Origin: a gamma proteobacterium SCGC AAA007-O20
GTDB lineage: Bacteria > Pseudomonadota > Gammaproteobacteria > PS1 > Pseudothioglobaceae
NCBI GenBank assembly: GCA_000213395.2
Contig: AFHY01000004.1
Location: 1-57,194, forward strand
DNA: 57,194 nucleotides
Reading direction: 5' to 3'
The notes beneath the pieces were generated by a model that worked only from the letters and a program-made list of their open reading frames with translations, was not told where the DNA came from and searched no databases. This document shows, one piece after another, positions 45,897 to 55,538 of this stretch. Positions within the stretch are counted from its first letter, which is position 1. Each line of letters opens with the position of its first letter. The position numbers were made by a program, and so were the translations under genes.

Positions 45897-46823
45897 TATA
45901 GCTTGGGCTTTAAAATACCGTTTGCCGATTTCAACATCTTTGGCAATTTGTTGTTTTAATTCTTCAAAGGAGTTAAATTTCATTTCATCTCGGGACTTTT
46001 GTTTAAAGACAATGGTAACGCGTTCACCATATATTTCTCGATTAAAGTCAAAAATAAACACCTCTAAAAGAGTTTTTTCGCCACCCACTGTTGGTCGTTT
46101 CCCAACGTTACACACACCGTGGTAGGCCTCTTTATTTATTTTAATTAAGACATTAAAAACCCCAAGAACGGGGCTAAGTCTTCGACTAATGCCTACGTTG
46201 ATTGTGGGAAAGCCGATAGTCCTGCCTTTTTTGTCTCCATGAGAAACTCTTCCGCTAATTGCAAAAGGCCTGCCAAGAAGCTTTTTTGTCATTGAAAAAT
46301 TACCTGAGGCCAGGTAGCGCCTAACTGCTGAGCTGCTAACCCGCTGGTTTTCAAAGCTTACCCTTCCTATTTTTTCTGCGATAAAGTTGTTTGGCTTAGA
46401 GAGCTTTTCAAGTAGCTCGTAGTTACCTAAGCGGTCTTTTCCGAAACGAAAGTCGTCACCAATAAAGCAGTACCTAGCTTTAAGTTTTTCAACCAAAATA
46501 TTTTCTACAAAAGAGGTTGCGCTTGTTTGAGAAAAAGAATCGTTAAAGCGAATCAGTAAGTGCTTGTCTACGCCCATTGATTTTAGAAATAAGTGCTTAT
46601 CTCTAAAACTGCTCAGCCTTGCCTTTGGCCGACCAAAATAAGACTCTGGGGTGACCGAAAAGGAAATAACAAGAGACGGTATCTTTAGCTCATGGGCTTT
46701 CTCCACCAGTCTTTTAATAATTTTTTGATGGCCAATATGTACGCCATCAAAGTTTCCAATGGTAAGCACACAGCTGGACTGTTTTTTTAGGTTGTTAATG
46801 CCACGAATTAATTGCATAGGCAT
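45888..46823 (-). CDS. ribF: Bifunctional riboflavin kinase/FAD synthetase
   Basis: [44 protein letters not shown]. Confidence 0.96.
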   Translation of the reverse strand: MPMQLIRGINNLKKQSSCVLTIGNFDGVHIGHQKIIKRLVEKAHELKIPSLVISFSVTPESYFGRPKARLSSFRDKHLFLKSMGVDKHLLIRFNDSFSQTSATSFVENILVEKLKARYCFIGDDFRFGKDRLGNYELLEKLSKPNNFIAEKIGRVSFENQRVSSSAVRRYLASGNFSMTKKLLGRPFAISGRVSHGDKKGRTIGFPTINVGISRRLSPVLGVFNVLIKINKEAYHGVCNVGKRPTVGGEKTLLEVFIFDFNREIYGERVTIVFKQKSRDEMKFNSFEELKQQIAKDVEIGKRYFKAQAILG

Positions 46824-46826
46824 ATT

Positions 46827-47870
46827 TTACTCATTGCTTTTGGTGGGGTTGAGAGAATCAAGCATCGTGATTATTTTTTTAACAGGCGTAGGGATGCCTA
46901 ATGCCATTTTATTAATGTTGAAATAGCCTTTTTCTAGGCTTGGAGAGTTGATGATAATTGGCCGGATCCATAGATGGTAGTGAGTAAAACTATGCTTAAA
47001 TTTTGGAAGCGAAGAAACAATACTCGCTTTTATGTTGTGTTCTTTAATAGCGGCAGTAATGGCAGTCTTGGTATCCTCACATTCTTCAAAGCTCCATAAG
47101 CCACCCCAAACTCCCTTGTTGGGTCTTTTTACTAGATAAATATCGCCCTTGTCGTTACGATATGCCAAAAGTGCAAGTGACTTTTCAGGCCTAATTGTTC
47201 TTGCTTTTTTTTGAGGAAAGGACGCCTGATCGTTGCAAAGGTTTGCCTTGCAGTGTCTGGAAACTGGGCACCTTGAGCAAAGGGGTTTACGAGGCACACA
47301 GATAGTAGCGCCTAGATCCATAATTGCCTGAGTATAGTTTGCGTTTTGTTTAGAAGGTGTGTGATATTTCGCAAGTCGCCAGAACTCTTTTAAAACTTTA
47401 GAATCGCTATAATGCCCAGCCACTCTATGGCATCTGCTTAAGACGCGTTTAACGTTACCGTCAAGAATTGGTCGAGACTGGTTACATGCTAGCGACAAGA
47501 TAGCGCCTGCAGTAGACTCGCCAACCCCAGGAAGGCTTATTAATTCAGAATGGCTGGTTGGAAAAATACCCCGATATTTCGATAAAACAATTCTAGCGCT
47601 TTTGTGTAAGTTCCTCGCACGACTATAGTATCCAAGCCCAGCCCAGCTAGCCAAAACCTCTTCCTCATCTGCATTTGCCAGCGCAACCACTGTTGGGAAG
47701 TTAACAACAAAGTTATTAAAATAGTCAATGACAGTAGCGACCTGTGTTTGCTGCAACATAATTTCGGACAGCCAAATATGATAAATATCAGGTGGGCTGG
47801 ATTGCCAAGGCAGGTTCTTTCTTCCGTGTTCTTGGAACCAAACCAACAGGTCTTTGGCGAAACTTGTCAC
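46827..47870 (-). CDS. mutY: A/G-specific adenine glycosylase
   Basis: NLPWQSSPPDIYHIWLSEIMLQQTQVATVIDYF, LPGVGESTAGAILSLA, CxxxxxxCxxCxxxxxC Fe-S motif. Confidence 0.96.
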   Translation of the reverse strand: MTSFAKDLLVWFQEHGRKNLPWQSSPPDIYHIWLSEIMLQQTQVATVIDYFNNFVVNFPTVVALANADEEEVLASWAGLGYYSRARNLHKSARIVLSKYRGIFPTSHSELISLPGVGESTAGAILSLACNQSRPILDGNVKRVLSRCHRVAGHYSDSKVLKEFWRLAKYHTPSKQNANYTQAIMDLGATICVPRKPLCSRCPVSRHCKANLCNDQASFPQKKARTIRPEKSLALLAYRNDKGDIYLVKRPNKGVWGGLWSFEECEDTKTAITAAIKEHNIKASIVSSLPKFKHSFTHYHLWIRPIIINSPSLEKGYFNINKMALGIPTPVKKIITMLDSLNPTKSNE

Positions 47871-48925
47871 TTCTTAAGGCTAAGGGGGTCGTCTGGGTTG
47901 ATGCCACTCATAAATGGTTTGCCGACTCTTTCGTGAGTTACTTGATATACGCAACCGATCCAGTTATTAATAATGGCGTTCGCGCTATCGTGCCAAGTAT
48001 TGTCAAGGGTTGTTGTAATAAGTGATTCCGGGAAGTCTTTAATTGACGTTGTGCCGGCATCAAGGTTGGCACGGTATTCGTTTAATATAGCCTCGTTTTG
48101 TATAGAAAAGTAATTGCTAGGCATTGGCGGATAACCTAACTCTTTGTCTTCAAGGTAAAGCGCAATTTCTCTTTTGTATTCTTTTAAAAGGCTTATGGTG
48201 TCATACTCAGGGTGGCCTTGAAAGAATACAATTCTAAACAAGTCAGGGCTTACGGCAAGGTGGACGCCAATTGAGCTTTTAGCCAAAACCTTCAACTCTG
48301 CTTTATCAAATTGTGACTCAGAAATCTCATTAAAACGAGAATGAGGAATGTCAAAGCGAGTACTAACACCACTGATTAAGGGGTGGTCTCTGTCAATCAC
48401 TTGATGAGGGAAAATCCCCCAATGTTTTTTTCCGACAGGTTGACGCTTTTGGCTATACTTGAATTCCAAAACAGCATGAGTTGCCAGGCAAGAGCATAGT
48501 GTTGAAGTGACATTTTCATAAGACCAGTTTACTACCTCTCTCAGTTGTTCATAAAAGGGCTCAAGCTCAAGGCTGGGCTGGGAAACATTAGCACCGCTAA
48601 TAATCAATGCATCAAGCCCTTGAGATTTAATTTCGTCAAAAGTTTTGTAGTGCTTTTTTAGATGCGTGGTTGCTTTCGCCCCTCTTTTAATGTTTGAAAG
48701 AGAGAAGGGGTGCATATAGAATTGTGCAATCTGGTTTGAATGTCCAACCAGGCGAAAGAATTGCCTTTCAGTGGCCTCAAGCGCAGCATCAGGCATCATG
48801 TTTAATAGGCCGATATGAAGCTCTCGTATGATCTGATGCTCTGCCCTATCTTTTGAAAGAATTACTTCACCTTGTTTTTTAAGACGCTGAAATGAGGGTA
48901 GTTCGGAATGGGCTATTAATGGCAT
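47867..48925 (-). CDS. metA: Homoserine O-acyltransferase (MetA family)
   Basis: HIGLLNMMPDAALEATERQFFRLVG, TSTLCSCLATHAVL (catalytic Cys), VFFQGHPEYDTISLLKEYKRE. Confidence 0.9.
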   Translation of the reverse strand: MPLIAHSELPSFQRLKKQGEVILSKDRAEHQIIRELHIGLLNMMPDAALEATERQFFRLVGHSNQIAQFYMHPFSLSNIKRGAKATTHLKKHYKTFDEIKSQGLDALIISGANVSQPSLELEPFYEQLREVVNWSYENVTSTLCSCLATHAVLEFKYSQKRQPVGKKHWGIFPHQVIDRDHPLISGVSTRFDIPHSRFNEISESQFDKAELKVLAKSSIGVHLAVSPDLFRIVFFQGHPEYDTISLLKEYKREIALYLEDKELGYPPMPSNYFSIQNEAILNEYRANLDAGTTSIKDFPESLITTTLDNTWHDSANAIINNWIGCVYQVTHERVGKPFMSGINPDDPLSLKK

Positions 48926-48926
48926 G

Positions 48927-49784
48927 TCAGTCTAGAGCTCCAGCAATAAGATTAATAACATCGTTTGCAGAATGGCAATGATAAAGGTCGTCGCTTTTTA
49001 TGGTGTAGCCATACTGGTCAGCAAGCGCCTGGTATTTTGCTAGACGATCTTTAACTAGTCTTGGAAAAACCCAGCGCACAAAAGCATCAGGATTTATTTG
49101 GGCAACATAGTCCAAGCTATTTTTTTCAAGGTAGGACTGTAGGGCAGACGCAAAAAAGTTGGGGTGATAGTACACTGGCTTGGGCTGGTTTTTTGATCGC
49201 TCAATAAGCATTTTTTCGGCATCTTTGTTTGTTTTAATGTAGACAATTAGCGTGTTCTTGGCTAAAAGTTGATAAAGTTTTTTATCCTCCAGTTCGCACA
49301 AGCTGCCGCCTGCATCGTTAATGAAATTGTCGTATCCTAATTGTTGGGATTTTTTGATAAAGCTTGGGACGTCATACATGGCTTTGGTTTCTGCTTCCAG
49401 AAAAAGATTTTGACGGCGAATAAATTCGTCAATCTCAAGACCGCCTTCTTCTGGGTTGCCCGCTTTTCCAAGGAACGCAGAAATGGGCTCTAGGTTGTCA
49501 AAGGTAACCTGGCTATTGACACTAATAGACTGGTTTTTTAATAGATTTTGAAGCCACGGGTCTTGTTTCATTTTTTTTGCGATGTTGTTAATGATTTCAT
49601 CTTTTAAATAGGTTGAGCCAATATGGTAGTCGCCTGAAAAATGGTACCATCCACCATTTTCACCGATAAGTTTTGCGAGGTGCGTCTTGCCAACGCCTGA
49701 CATTCCTAGCAGAGTCAGTCGTTTGTTTTTTTCACTTCTAAATTCTTTTTCCGTGAGCTTCATATAGTTAGTCGTTGTCATCAA
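48927..49784 (-). CDS. P-loop ATPase/kinase-like protein of unknown function
   Basis: Walker A GMSGVGKTH; IVYIKTNKDAEKMLIERS kinase-like pattern; 4-nt overlap with DUF2797 gene. Confidence 0.7.
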   Translation of the reverse strand: MMTTTNYMKLTEKEFRSEKNKRLTLLGMSGVGKTHLAKLIGENGGWYHFSGDYHIGSTYLKDEIINNIAKKMKQDPWLQNLLKNQSISVNSQVTFDNLEPISAFLGKAGNPEEGGLEIDEFIRRQNLFLEAETKAMYDVPSFIKKSQQLGYDNFINDAGGSLCELEDKKLYQLLAKNTLIVYIKTNKDAEKMLIERSKNQPKPVYYHPNFFASALQSYLEKNSLDYVAQINPDAFVRWVFPRLVKDRLAKYQALADQYGYTIKSDDLYHCHSANDVINLIAGALD

Positions 49785-50587
49785 GTGGAGAGCGTAAGAT
49801 GGTATGAGCTAAACTTTCGCACATTGAGCACACCGCTCTCAAGTAATAAATACTGTCCCTTAACTCCATTCAAAACGCCTGATATGACAGGGTTTTTGTC
49901 AAAGCTTAAAGAGACAACCTTGGTGGGATATTTTAGCACAGGGTAGTCAATATTTATGATATCGTCTGGGAGGGTTTTTGCGTCGAGCTCATCTACAAGG
50001 CTTGAAACTTCAGCTAATAAAGACACTTTAGCAGTAACAAGGTCTGCGGGCTCGGTTTCGTTTTTCAGCATTGTTCTCCAGTTTGTTTTATCAGTGATAA
50101 ATGACTTTAAGGCCTTTTCAATAAGGCCTGATTCAAGGCGTGTTTTTACTTCAAGTATTGGCAATGCACTGATTGCACCCTGGTCAATCCAGCGACTGGG
50201 CGTGTTTGTTTTGCGGGTGATACCAACCTTAGCACCTGAGGAATTTGCAAGATAGACAATGTGGGAAGTAAAGCAATTTGACAGCCCCCATTCAGGCTCT
50301 CTACAAGTGCCAAGGTGGTAGTGACAAGTCTCAGGTCTCATAATACATAAATCACACCTGGCTAGAGAGCGCGCACAAGGGAAACAGTAGCCCTGTGAAT
50401 AACTTTTAGGAGTAATACGTTTACATTCTGGATTGGCGCATTGTATTGTTTTGTTAAATGTAAACTCAATATGTTGCCCCACAAGAGAGTTCATGTCGAC
50501 CTGTTGGTCGTCAAATGAAAGCTTGTAATGAGCCATGCCCTCTTCTAAGGAGGTTTGCATTTTATTTATGTGTCCATTCAGTTGCAT
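49781..50587 (-). CDS. DUF2797 protein with Cys-rich zinc-binding N-terminal half and GIY-YIG-like C-terminal half
   Basis: CANPECKRITPKSYSQGYCFPCARSLARCDLCIMRPETCHYHLGTCREPEWG then HIVYLANSSGAKVGITRKTNTPSRWIDQGA; start probably internal Met ~50560. Confidence 0.75.
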   Translation of the reverse strand: MQLNGHINKMQTSLEEGMAHYKLSFDDQQVDMNSLVGQHIEFTFNKTIQCANPECKRITPKSYSQGYCFPCARSLARCDLCIMRPETCHYHLGTCREPEWGLSNCFTSHIVYLANSSGAKVGITRKTNTPSRWIDQGAISALPILEVKTRLESGLIEKALKSFITDKTNWRTMLKNETEPADLVTAKVSLLAEVSSLVDELDAKTLPDDIINIDYPVLKYPTKVVSLSFDKNPVISGVLNGVKGQYLLLESGVLNVRKFSSYHLTLST

Positions 50588-51459
50588 AATATTGAATAAA
50601 CTTGGTGATATTTTTCTGCGGCTTTGGCCATAATGTTGTCCGGCAATCTAGGCGCAGGCGGCTTCTTGTTCCAATCAAGCGTTTCAAGATAGTCTCTAAT
50701 GATTTGTTTGTCATAGCTTTTCGGGTTTTTTCCAGGCTGGTAATTTGCAGCAGACCAGAACCTTGAAGAGTCAGGTGTTAATACTTCGTCCATTAGGGTC
50801 AGTTGGTTGTCTTCATCTAGACCAAACTCGAACTTCGTGTCAGCAACAATGATGCCACAACTGAGGGCATGTTCTGCAGCAAATTGATAGATTTTTAAAC
50901 TCATTTCCTTGATTTGAGTTGCAAGAGCACTGCCAACAATAGCTTCTGTCTCTTTGAAGGAGATATTGGCGTCATGTTCGCCAACTCCTGCTTTTGACGA
51001 GGGCGTATAGAGAGGTTTTAAGAGTTGCTGAGCAAGCTTCATATTTGGTGGTAGTGGAATACCACAAACCATGCTAGATGAAAGGTATTCCTTCCATCCT
51101 GAGCCAATTAAGTAACCTCTAACGACGGCCTCTATTGCCAAAGGCCTTAGCTTTTTAACGACAATTGCTCTACCGGCAAGCATTTCAGCCTCATCATTTG
51201 ACAAAACCTCTTCAAGATTTATGTCAGTTAAGTGATTCTGAACGATGTGTTCGGTTTTCTGAAACCAATAATTAGCTATTGAGGTGAGAATCATTCCTTT
51301 TTCAGGAATGGGCTGGTCAAACACAACATCATACGCCGAGAGTCTGTCAGTAGTAACAATCAGCATGTTGGCATCGTCAATATCAAAAATATCTCTAACT
51401 TTACCTCTATGGAGAAGCGGCAAGCTTAATTTGGTTTTTATAAGGGTTCGCATAACCAC
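50578..51459 (-). CDS. purC: Phosphoribosylaminoimidazole-succinocarboxamide synthase
   Basis: HRGKVRDIFDIDDANMLIVTTDRLSAYDVVF, EAVVRGYLIGSGWKEY, LMDEVLTPDSSRFW. Confidence 0.96.
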   Translation of the reverse strand: MVMRTLIKTKLSLPLLHRGKVRDIFDIDDANMLIVTTDRLSAYDVVFDQPIPEKGMILTSIANYWFQKTEHIVQNHLTDINLEEVLSNDEAEMLAGRAIVVKKLRPLAIEAVVRGYLIGSGWKEYLSSSMVCGIPLPPNMKLAQQLLKPLYTPSSKAGVGEHDANISFKETEAIVGSALATQIKEMSLKIYQFAAEHALSCGIIVADTKFEFGLDEDNQLTLMDEVLTPDSSRFWSAANYQPGKNPKSYDKQIIRDYLETLDWNKKPPAPRLPDNIMAKAAEKYHQVYSILCN

Positions 51460-51531
51460 CCCAGTTTAATATAAAGTTTTTATTTTAATGGAATGTCTTG
51501 AACGTTTGACTCTGTTGAGACAAGGAGCCAA

Positions 51532-52698
51532 TCAGAAGAGGGCTAATTTTATTCCTAATTCTGAGAGCACGTGGTTTGATCTCTCTTTAAAGCTCGCCAT
51601 TGCGCCGCTTGGAACAAAAGACTGCTTCGAGAGTTTGACTTTCGCAGGGTCTTTGTGGACGCCATTGATGCGAACTTCGTAATGCAGATGTGGGCCGGTT
51701 GATTGGCCAGTGCTTCCAACAAAACCAATGGCTTGCCCTTTAGAGACCTTATCTCCAGTCCTTAAGCCTTTTTTGAAGCCCGCCAAATGAGCATAAACAG
51801 TAAGATATTCGGTTCCGTGTTTTAAGTAGACTACATTGCCGTAGCCAGTCAATGTAGCCAAGTGTTTGATAACGCCTTTTGCTGAGGCATAGACAGGCGT
51901 ACCTTTTGGTGCAGCAAAGTCAGTTCCTAGGTGGGATCGCCATACTTTAAGTGTTGGATGATAGCGACTTTTTTGGTAACTTGAGCTAATGCGGGTATAT
52001 TTTATTAATGGCGGGAAACTAAAAGAATCATTAAGGGTTTTTCCTTCAGAAGTGTAGTATTTTTTCCCCCCTGCTGAGTTCTTGTAGGCAAAAAGAGCAA
52101 TAGTTTTTCGGTCACCGATATAAACCATAGCACAAGGTGTTTTTTCGCCATCCCAGGCAAGGACAAACTTGTCGCCCTTGCGCAGATCTCTGCTGAAATC
52201 AAGCTCCCAAGAAAAATTATCAACCATCAGCTTAATGACTTTAGCCTCAATGCCTGCCTTCTTGGCATCGTAATTAAGAGACTTACTAATAGTAATTGTT
52301 GAATGTGTTATGTCTTGCGTGGGCTGAATGTTGACGACAATAAAGCTAAACTTTTGCTTTGAATAACTTATAAGCATTGGGTTTGCGTTCAGAGGGGCAA
52401 AGACGATTTTTTTGAGATTGTGGTTGTCATTAAGTTCAATTTTAAATTTATCTCCTGGGTAAATGTGGTTTAGCCTTTGCGCCCTCTCATCTGAGCCCAT
52501 GAGTTTTTTTAAAAGCTCTCCCGAAAGCCCTGCACTATAAAAAAACTTGTAAAAGACGTCTCCTCTAGATGCCTCAAAGTAAAAATCATGCTTTCCGTCT
52601 GCCTTGGCTGTAGGCATTAAAACAGAGATCATCAAGGTAATTGTAAGCAACATAAACTTGCTTAAAGACAGTACTTTATTATCAGGCACGGGATTCAA
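51532..52698 (-). CDS. Secreted M23-family (LytM) peptidase
   Basis: N-terminal hydrophobic signal; HLGTDFAAPKGTPVYASAKGVIKH, GSTGQSTGPHLHYEVRINGVHKDP. Confidence 0.9.
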   Translation of the reverse strand: MNPVPDNKVLSLSKFMLLTITLMISVLMPTAKADGKHDFYFEASRGDVFYKFFYSAGLSGELLKKLMGSDERAQRLNHIYPGDKFKIELNDNHNLKKIVFAPLNANPMLISYSKQKFSFIVVNIQPTQDITHSTITISKSLNYDAKKAGIEAKVIKLMVDNFSWELDFSRDLRKGDKFVLAWDGEKTPCAMVYIGDRKTIALFAYKNSAGGKKYYTSEGKTLNDSFSFPPLIKYTRISSSYQKSRYHPTLKVWRSHLGTDFAAPKGTPVYASAKGVIKHLATLTGYGNVVYLKHGTEYLTVYAHLAGFKKGLRTGDKVSKGQAIGFVGSTGQSTGPHLHYEVRINGVHKDPAKVKLSKQSFVPSGAMASFKERSNHVLSELGIKLALF

Positions 52699-53833
52699 TA
52701 ACAGATTTCGCTATTTGTCGAGAAAGTTGGTCATTTTCCACGACACTTTCAAGCGTGTCAAGATTTGCAGTGGGAGCAGTATCAAGGACGTTTTCTATGG
52801 TTTTGCTAATATCTAGAAAACCTATTTGTTTATTAAGAAATGCCTCCACCGCAATTTCATTAGCTGCATTAAGAGTGGCGGGGGCGTTTTTCCCTATTTT
52901 TAGCGCATTGTAAGCTAACCCAAGGCAACTAAAAGTCTCTAAATTAGGTATTAAAAACTCTAAAGACGGTTGTTGTGTTAAGTCCAGTGAGGCGACTCCA
53001 GATTTTTGTCGCTCTGGATAAGAAAGCGCATAGGATATTGCGGTTCGCATGTCGGGCAGACCAAGCTGAGATAAAACACTACCATCGTCAAAATGAACAA
53101 GCGAATGAATAATACTTTGTGGGTGAACGACAACCTCAATTTGGTTAGGCTTTAGGGTGAATAAAAAATGTGCCTCAATTACTTCAAGCCCCTTGTTCAT
53201 CAGAGTGGCAGAGTCAACAGATATTTTCCGTCCCATTTTCCAGTTCGGGTGGTTGCATGCCTGACTTGGGGTTACCAAGGCAAGCTCTGATAAAGGTGTA
53301 TTAAGAAATGGCCCTCCTGAGGCGGTTAACTGAATTTTGCTAAGTCCAACATGGCTTCCTTGAAGGCACTGAAAAATTGCGCTATGTTCAGAGTCAACAG
53401 GTATCAATTCTGCGCCAGACTTTTTGACTGCATTTATTAACAAGTTGCCAGCTAGTACCAAAGACTCCTTATTGGCCAACATGATGCGTTTTCCCGCCTC
53501 TGCTGCGGCAAGTGTAGAAGACATTCCTGCGCTGCCTACGATAGCAGCCATGACATAGTCCGTTTTTTGGTGAGCTGCAACTTTGGCAAGAGCCTCCTCA
53601 CCAGATAAAACAGTTACACCTTCAGGCGCCAATTTGTGCAAATGTTCAGCAGCATCTGGGTCAACTAATACCGCATAACTTGGTCTGTGTGATTCACAGA
53701 GCTTAAGCATTTTTTTCCAGTCAGTGTTTGCGCTAAGTGCAAACACTTTGTATTTGTTTGGGTGAAGCGAAATAACCTCCAAGGTGTTAAGTCCAATTGA
53801 ACCAGTAGCGCCTAGAATACAAATGTTTTTCAT
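52682..53833 (-). CDS. dxr: 1-deoxy-D-xylulose 5-phosphate reductoisomerase
   Basis: ILGATGSIGLNTLEVISLH, LANKESLVLAG, PVDSEHSAIFQCLQG. Confidence 0.97.
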   Translation of the reverse strand: MKNICILGATGSIGLNTLEVISLHPNKYKVFALSANTDWKKMLKLCESHRPSYAVLVDPDAAEHLHKLAPEGVTVLSGEEALAKVAAHQKTDYVMAAIVGSAGMSSTLAAAEAGKRIMLANKESLVLAGNLLINAVKKSGAELIPVDSEHSAIFQCLQGSHVGLSKIQLTASGGPFLNTPLSELALVTPSQACNHPNWKMGRKISVDSATLMNKGLEVIEAHFLFTLKPNQIEVVVHPQSIIHSLVHFDDGSVLSQLGLPDMRTAISYALSYPERQKSGVASLDLTQQPSLEFLIPNLETFSCLGLAYNALKIGKNAPATLNAANEIAVEAFLNKQIGFLDISKTIENVLDTAPTANLDTLESVVENDQLSRQIAKSVIESRA

Positions 53834-54636
53834 GTGAGAAAACCGTAGGCTAGAAAAAAGATTGGAGCTGAGGCGGTTAGACTGTCTATTCTATCAAACA
53901 AGCCACCATGCCCAGGTAGCAAAATACCACTATCTTTGACACCTGCAATACGCTTGTGAAGGCTTTCAAAAAGATCACCAAGAATCGAGGTAAGAGTAAC
54001 AACCAGAGATAAAATACCATAGAAAAAATACTGCTCAAAGGTAGCGTTTTCAAAACCAAAACGGACATATATAAACATTACTCCTAGAGGGAATAGCGCC
54101 CCACCTGCAGCTCCTTCAATGGTTTTGCTAGGGCTTGCGCTTAGAAGGAGTTTATTTTTTCCAATCGCACGGCCAACGAAATAAGCGCCACTATCTGCAG
54201 CCCAGACTAGAGTAAGCAGCAATAAAACAAGCGTGCTGTCGATTTGATGCAGTGCTGAAAGTGAAATAAGCAATGGAACAAATAAGAAAAAGCCATTAAC
54301 TAGTCTTGTTGTTAAGTGGCCATTCCAATAGTCGGTATGTCTAGGAAAGCTAATAATCCAGAAGGAGTTAATAACCCACCAAAGCAACGTGACAATTAAA
54401 AGTGGCATTAACAAGAACGGCGTTTGATTTAAAAAATATGCAGCGCCCATCAGAGCTGAAACGTATAAAGCCTTTGCAAGCCAACGCCTCATTTTAATCA
54501 GACTGCTATACTCCCAAGAGCTAATGACAAGAACAGGTATCATGACCAAGAGAAACTCCGAGCTGTCTAATTTTAGAACCGCCATAATAACCAGTGGAAC
54601 TAAAATGACTGCTGTCAATAGTCTCTTAATTAGCAT
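53830..54636 (-). CDS. cdsA: Phosphatidate cytidylyltransferase
   Basis: WAADSGAYFVGRAIGKNKLLLSASPSKTIEGAAGG, GDLFESLHKRIAGVKDSGILLPGHGGLFDRIDS. Confidence 0.96.
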   Translation of the reverse strand: MLIKRLLTAVILVPLVIMAVLKLDSSEFLLVMIPVLVISSWEYSSLIKMRRWLAKALYVSALMGAAYFLNQTPFLLMPLLIVTLLWWVINSFWIISFPRHTDYWNGHLTTRLVNGFFLFVPLLISLSALHQIDSTLVLLLLTLVWAADSGAYFVGRAIGKNKLLLSASPSKTIEGAAGGALFPLGVMFIYVRFGFENATFEQYFFYGILSLVVTLTSILGDLFESLHKRIAGVKDSGILLPGHGGLFDRIDSLTASAPIFFLAYGFLT

Positions 54637-55391
54637 TATTTTTCGCCATTCCTTTCGCCAAAGCGACGATCACGCGAATGGAAGTTATTGATAGCTATAT
54701 CCAGTTCATTAGCATCAAAATCAGGCCACAATGTTTCACAAAAGTACAGCTCACTATAAGCAATATCCCAGAGCAAAAAATTGCTAATCCTAACCTCTCC
54801 GCTGGTTCTAATCAATAGGTCGACTCTAGGGTATTGCGCCAAGGCTGTATGAGCGCTAAATACTTTATTGTCAATGCTTTCAGGGTTTATTTCCCCTTTG
54901 GCCGCTTTAACAGCAATCTTTTTAGCGGCTTCTGCAATATCCCATTGACCTCCATAATTAGCAGCAATCACTAAATTAAGGCCGGTATTGTTTTGAAGTT
55001 GTTGTTGTGCATTTTCAGCATGGTCTTGAATTTCGGGAGTGAATACAGACAGATCACCGATGATGTCAAGTTTGATGTTGTTATCCTTTAGTTTCTTTGT
55101 TTCATTCCTTAGTACTGTGAGAAACAATTTAAATAGTAGACCAACTTCTTCGCTGGGTCGGTTTATGTTCTCACTACTGAAGGCAAAGAGTGTGAGGGTG
55201 TTAACACCAATCTTGGCACAATGTTTGACAATTGTACGAACACTTTTCACGCCTTTTTGGTGTCCACTAGAGCGCGGTAGGTTTCTTGATTTTGCCCAGC
55301 GTCCATTGCCATCCATGATAATAGCTATGTGTTTTGGAGGCGCCTTAACGCTATTTGTTGATGTGTTATTAGCAGAACTCATAGAGCGCAA
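54636..55391 (-). CDS. uppS: Undecaprenyl diphosphate synthase
   Basis: HIAIIMDGNGRWAKSRNLPRSSGHQKGVKSVR, RTSGEVRISNFLLWDIAYSELYF. Confidence 0.96.
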   Translation of the reverse strand: MRSMSSANNTSTNSVKAPPKHIAIIMDGNGRWAKSRNLPRSSGHQKGVKSVRTIVKHCAKIGVNTLTLFAFSSENINRPSEEVGLLFKLFLTVLRNETKKLKDNNIKLDIIGDLSVFTPEIQDHAENAQQQLQNNTGLNLVIAANYGGQWDIAEAAKKIAVKAAKGEINPESIDNKVFSAHTALAQYPRVDLLIRTSGEVRISNFLLWDIAYSELYFCETLWPDFDANELDIAINNFHSRDRRFGERNGEK

Positions 55392-55538
55392 TTATACCCA
55401 CAGGGCCTGTGAAGCCTAATGTAAAGTTTCATTGCTACTAACTGCCTTGCAGGCGCAATTCAGGGGCTACGTATAATACTATTTTTACCAGAATAGCAAA
55501 GCAGTTCAGCTTGGCTTTATACTGTAAAATTATCCACC

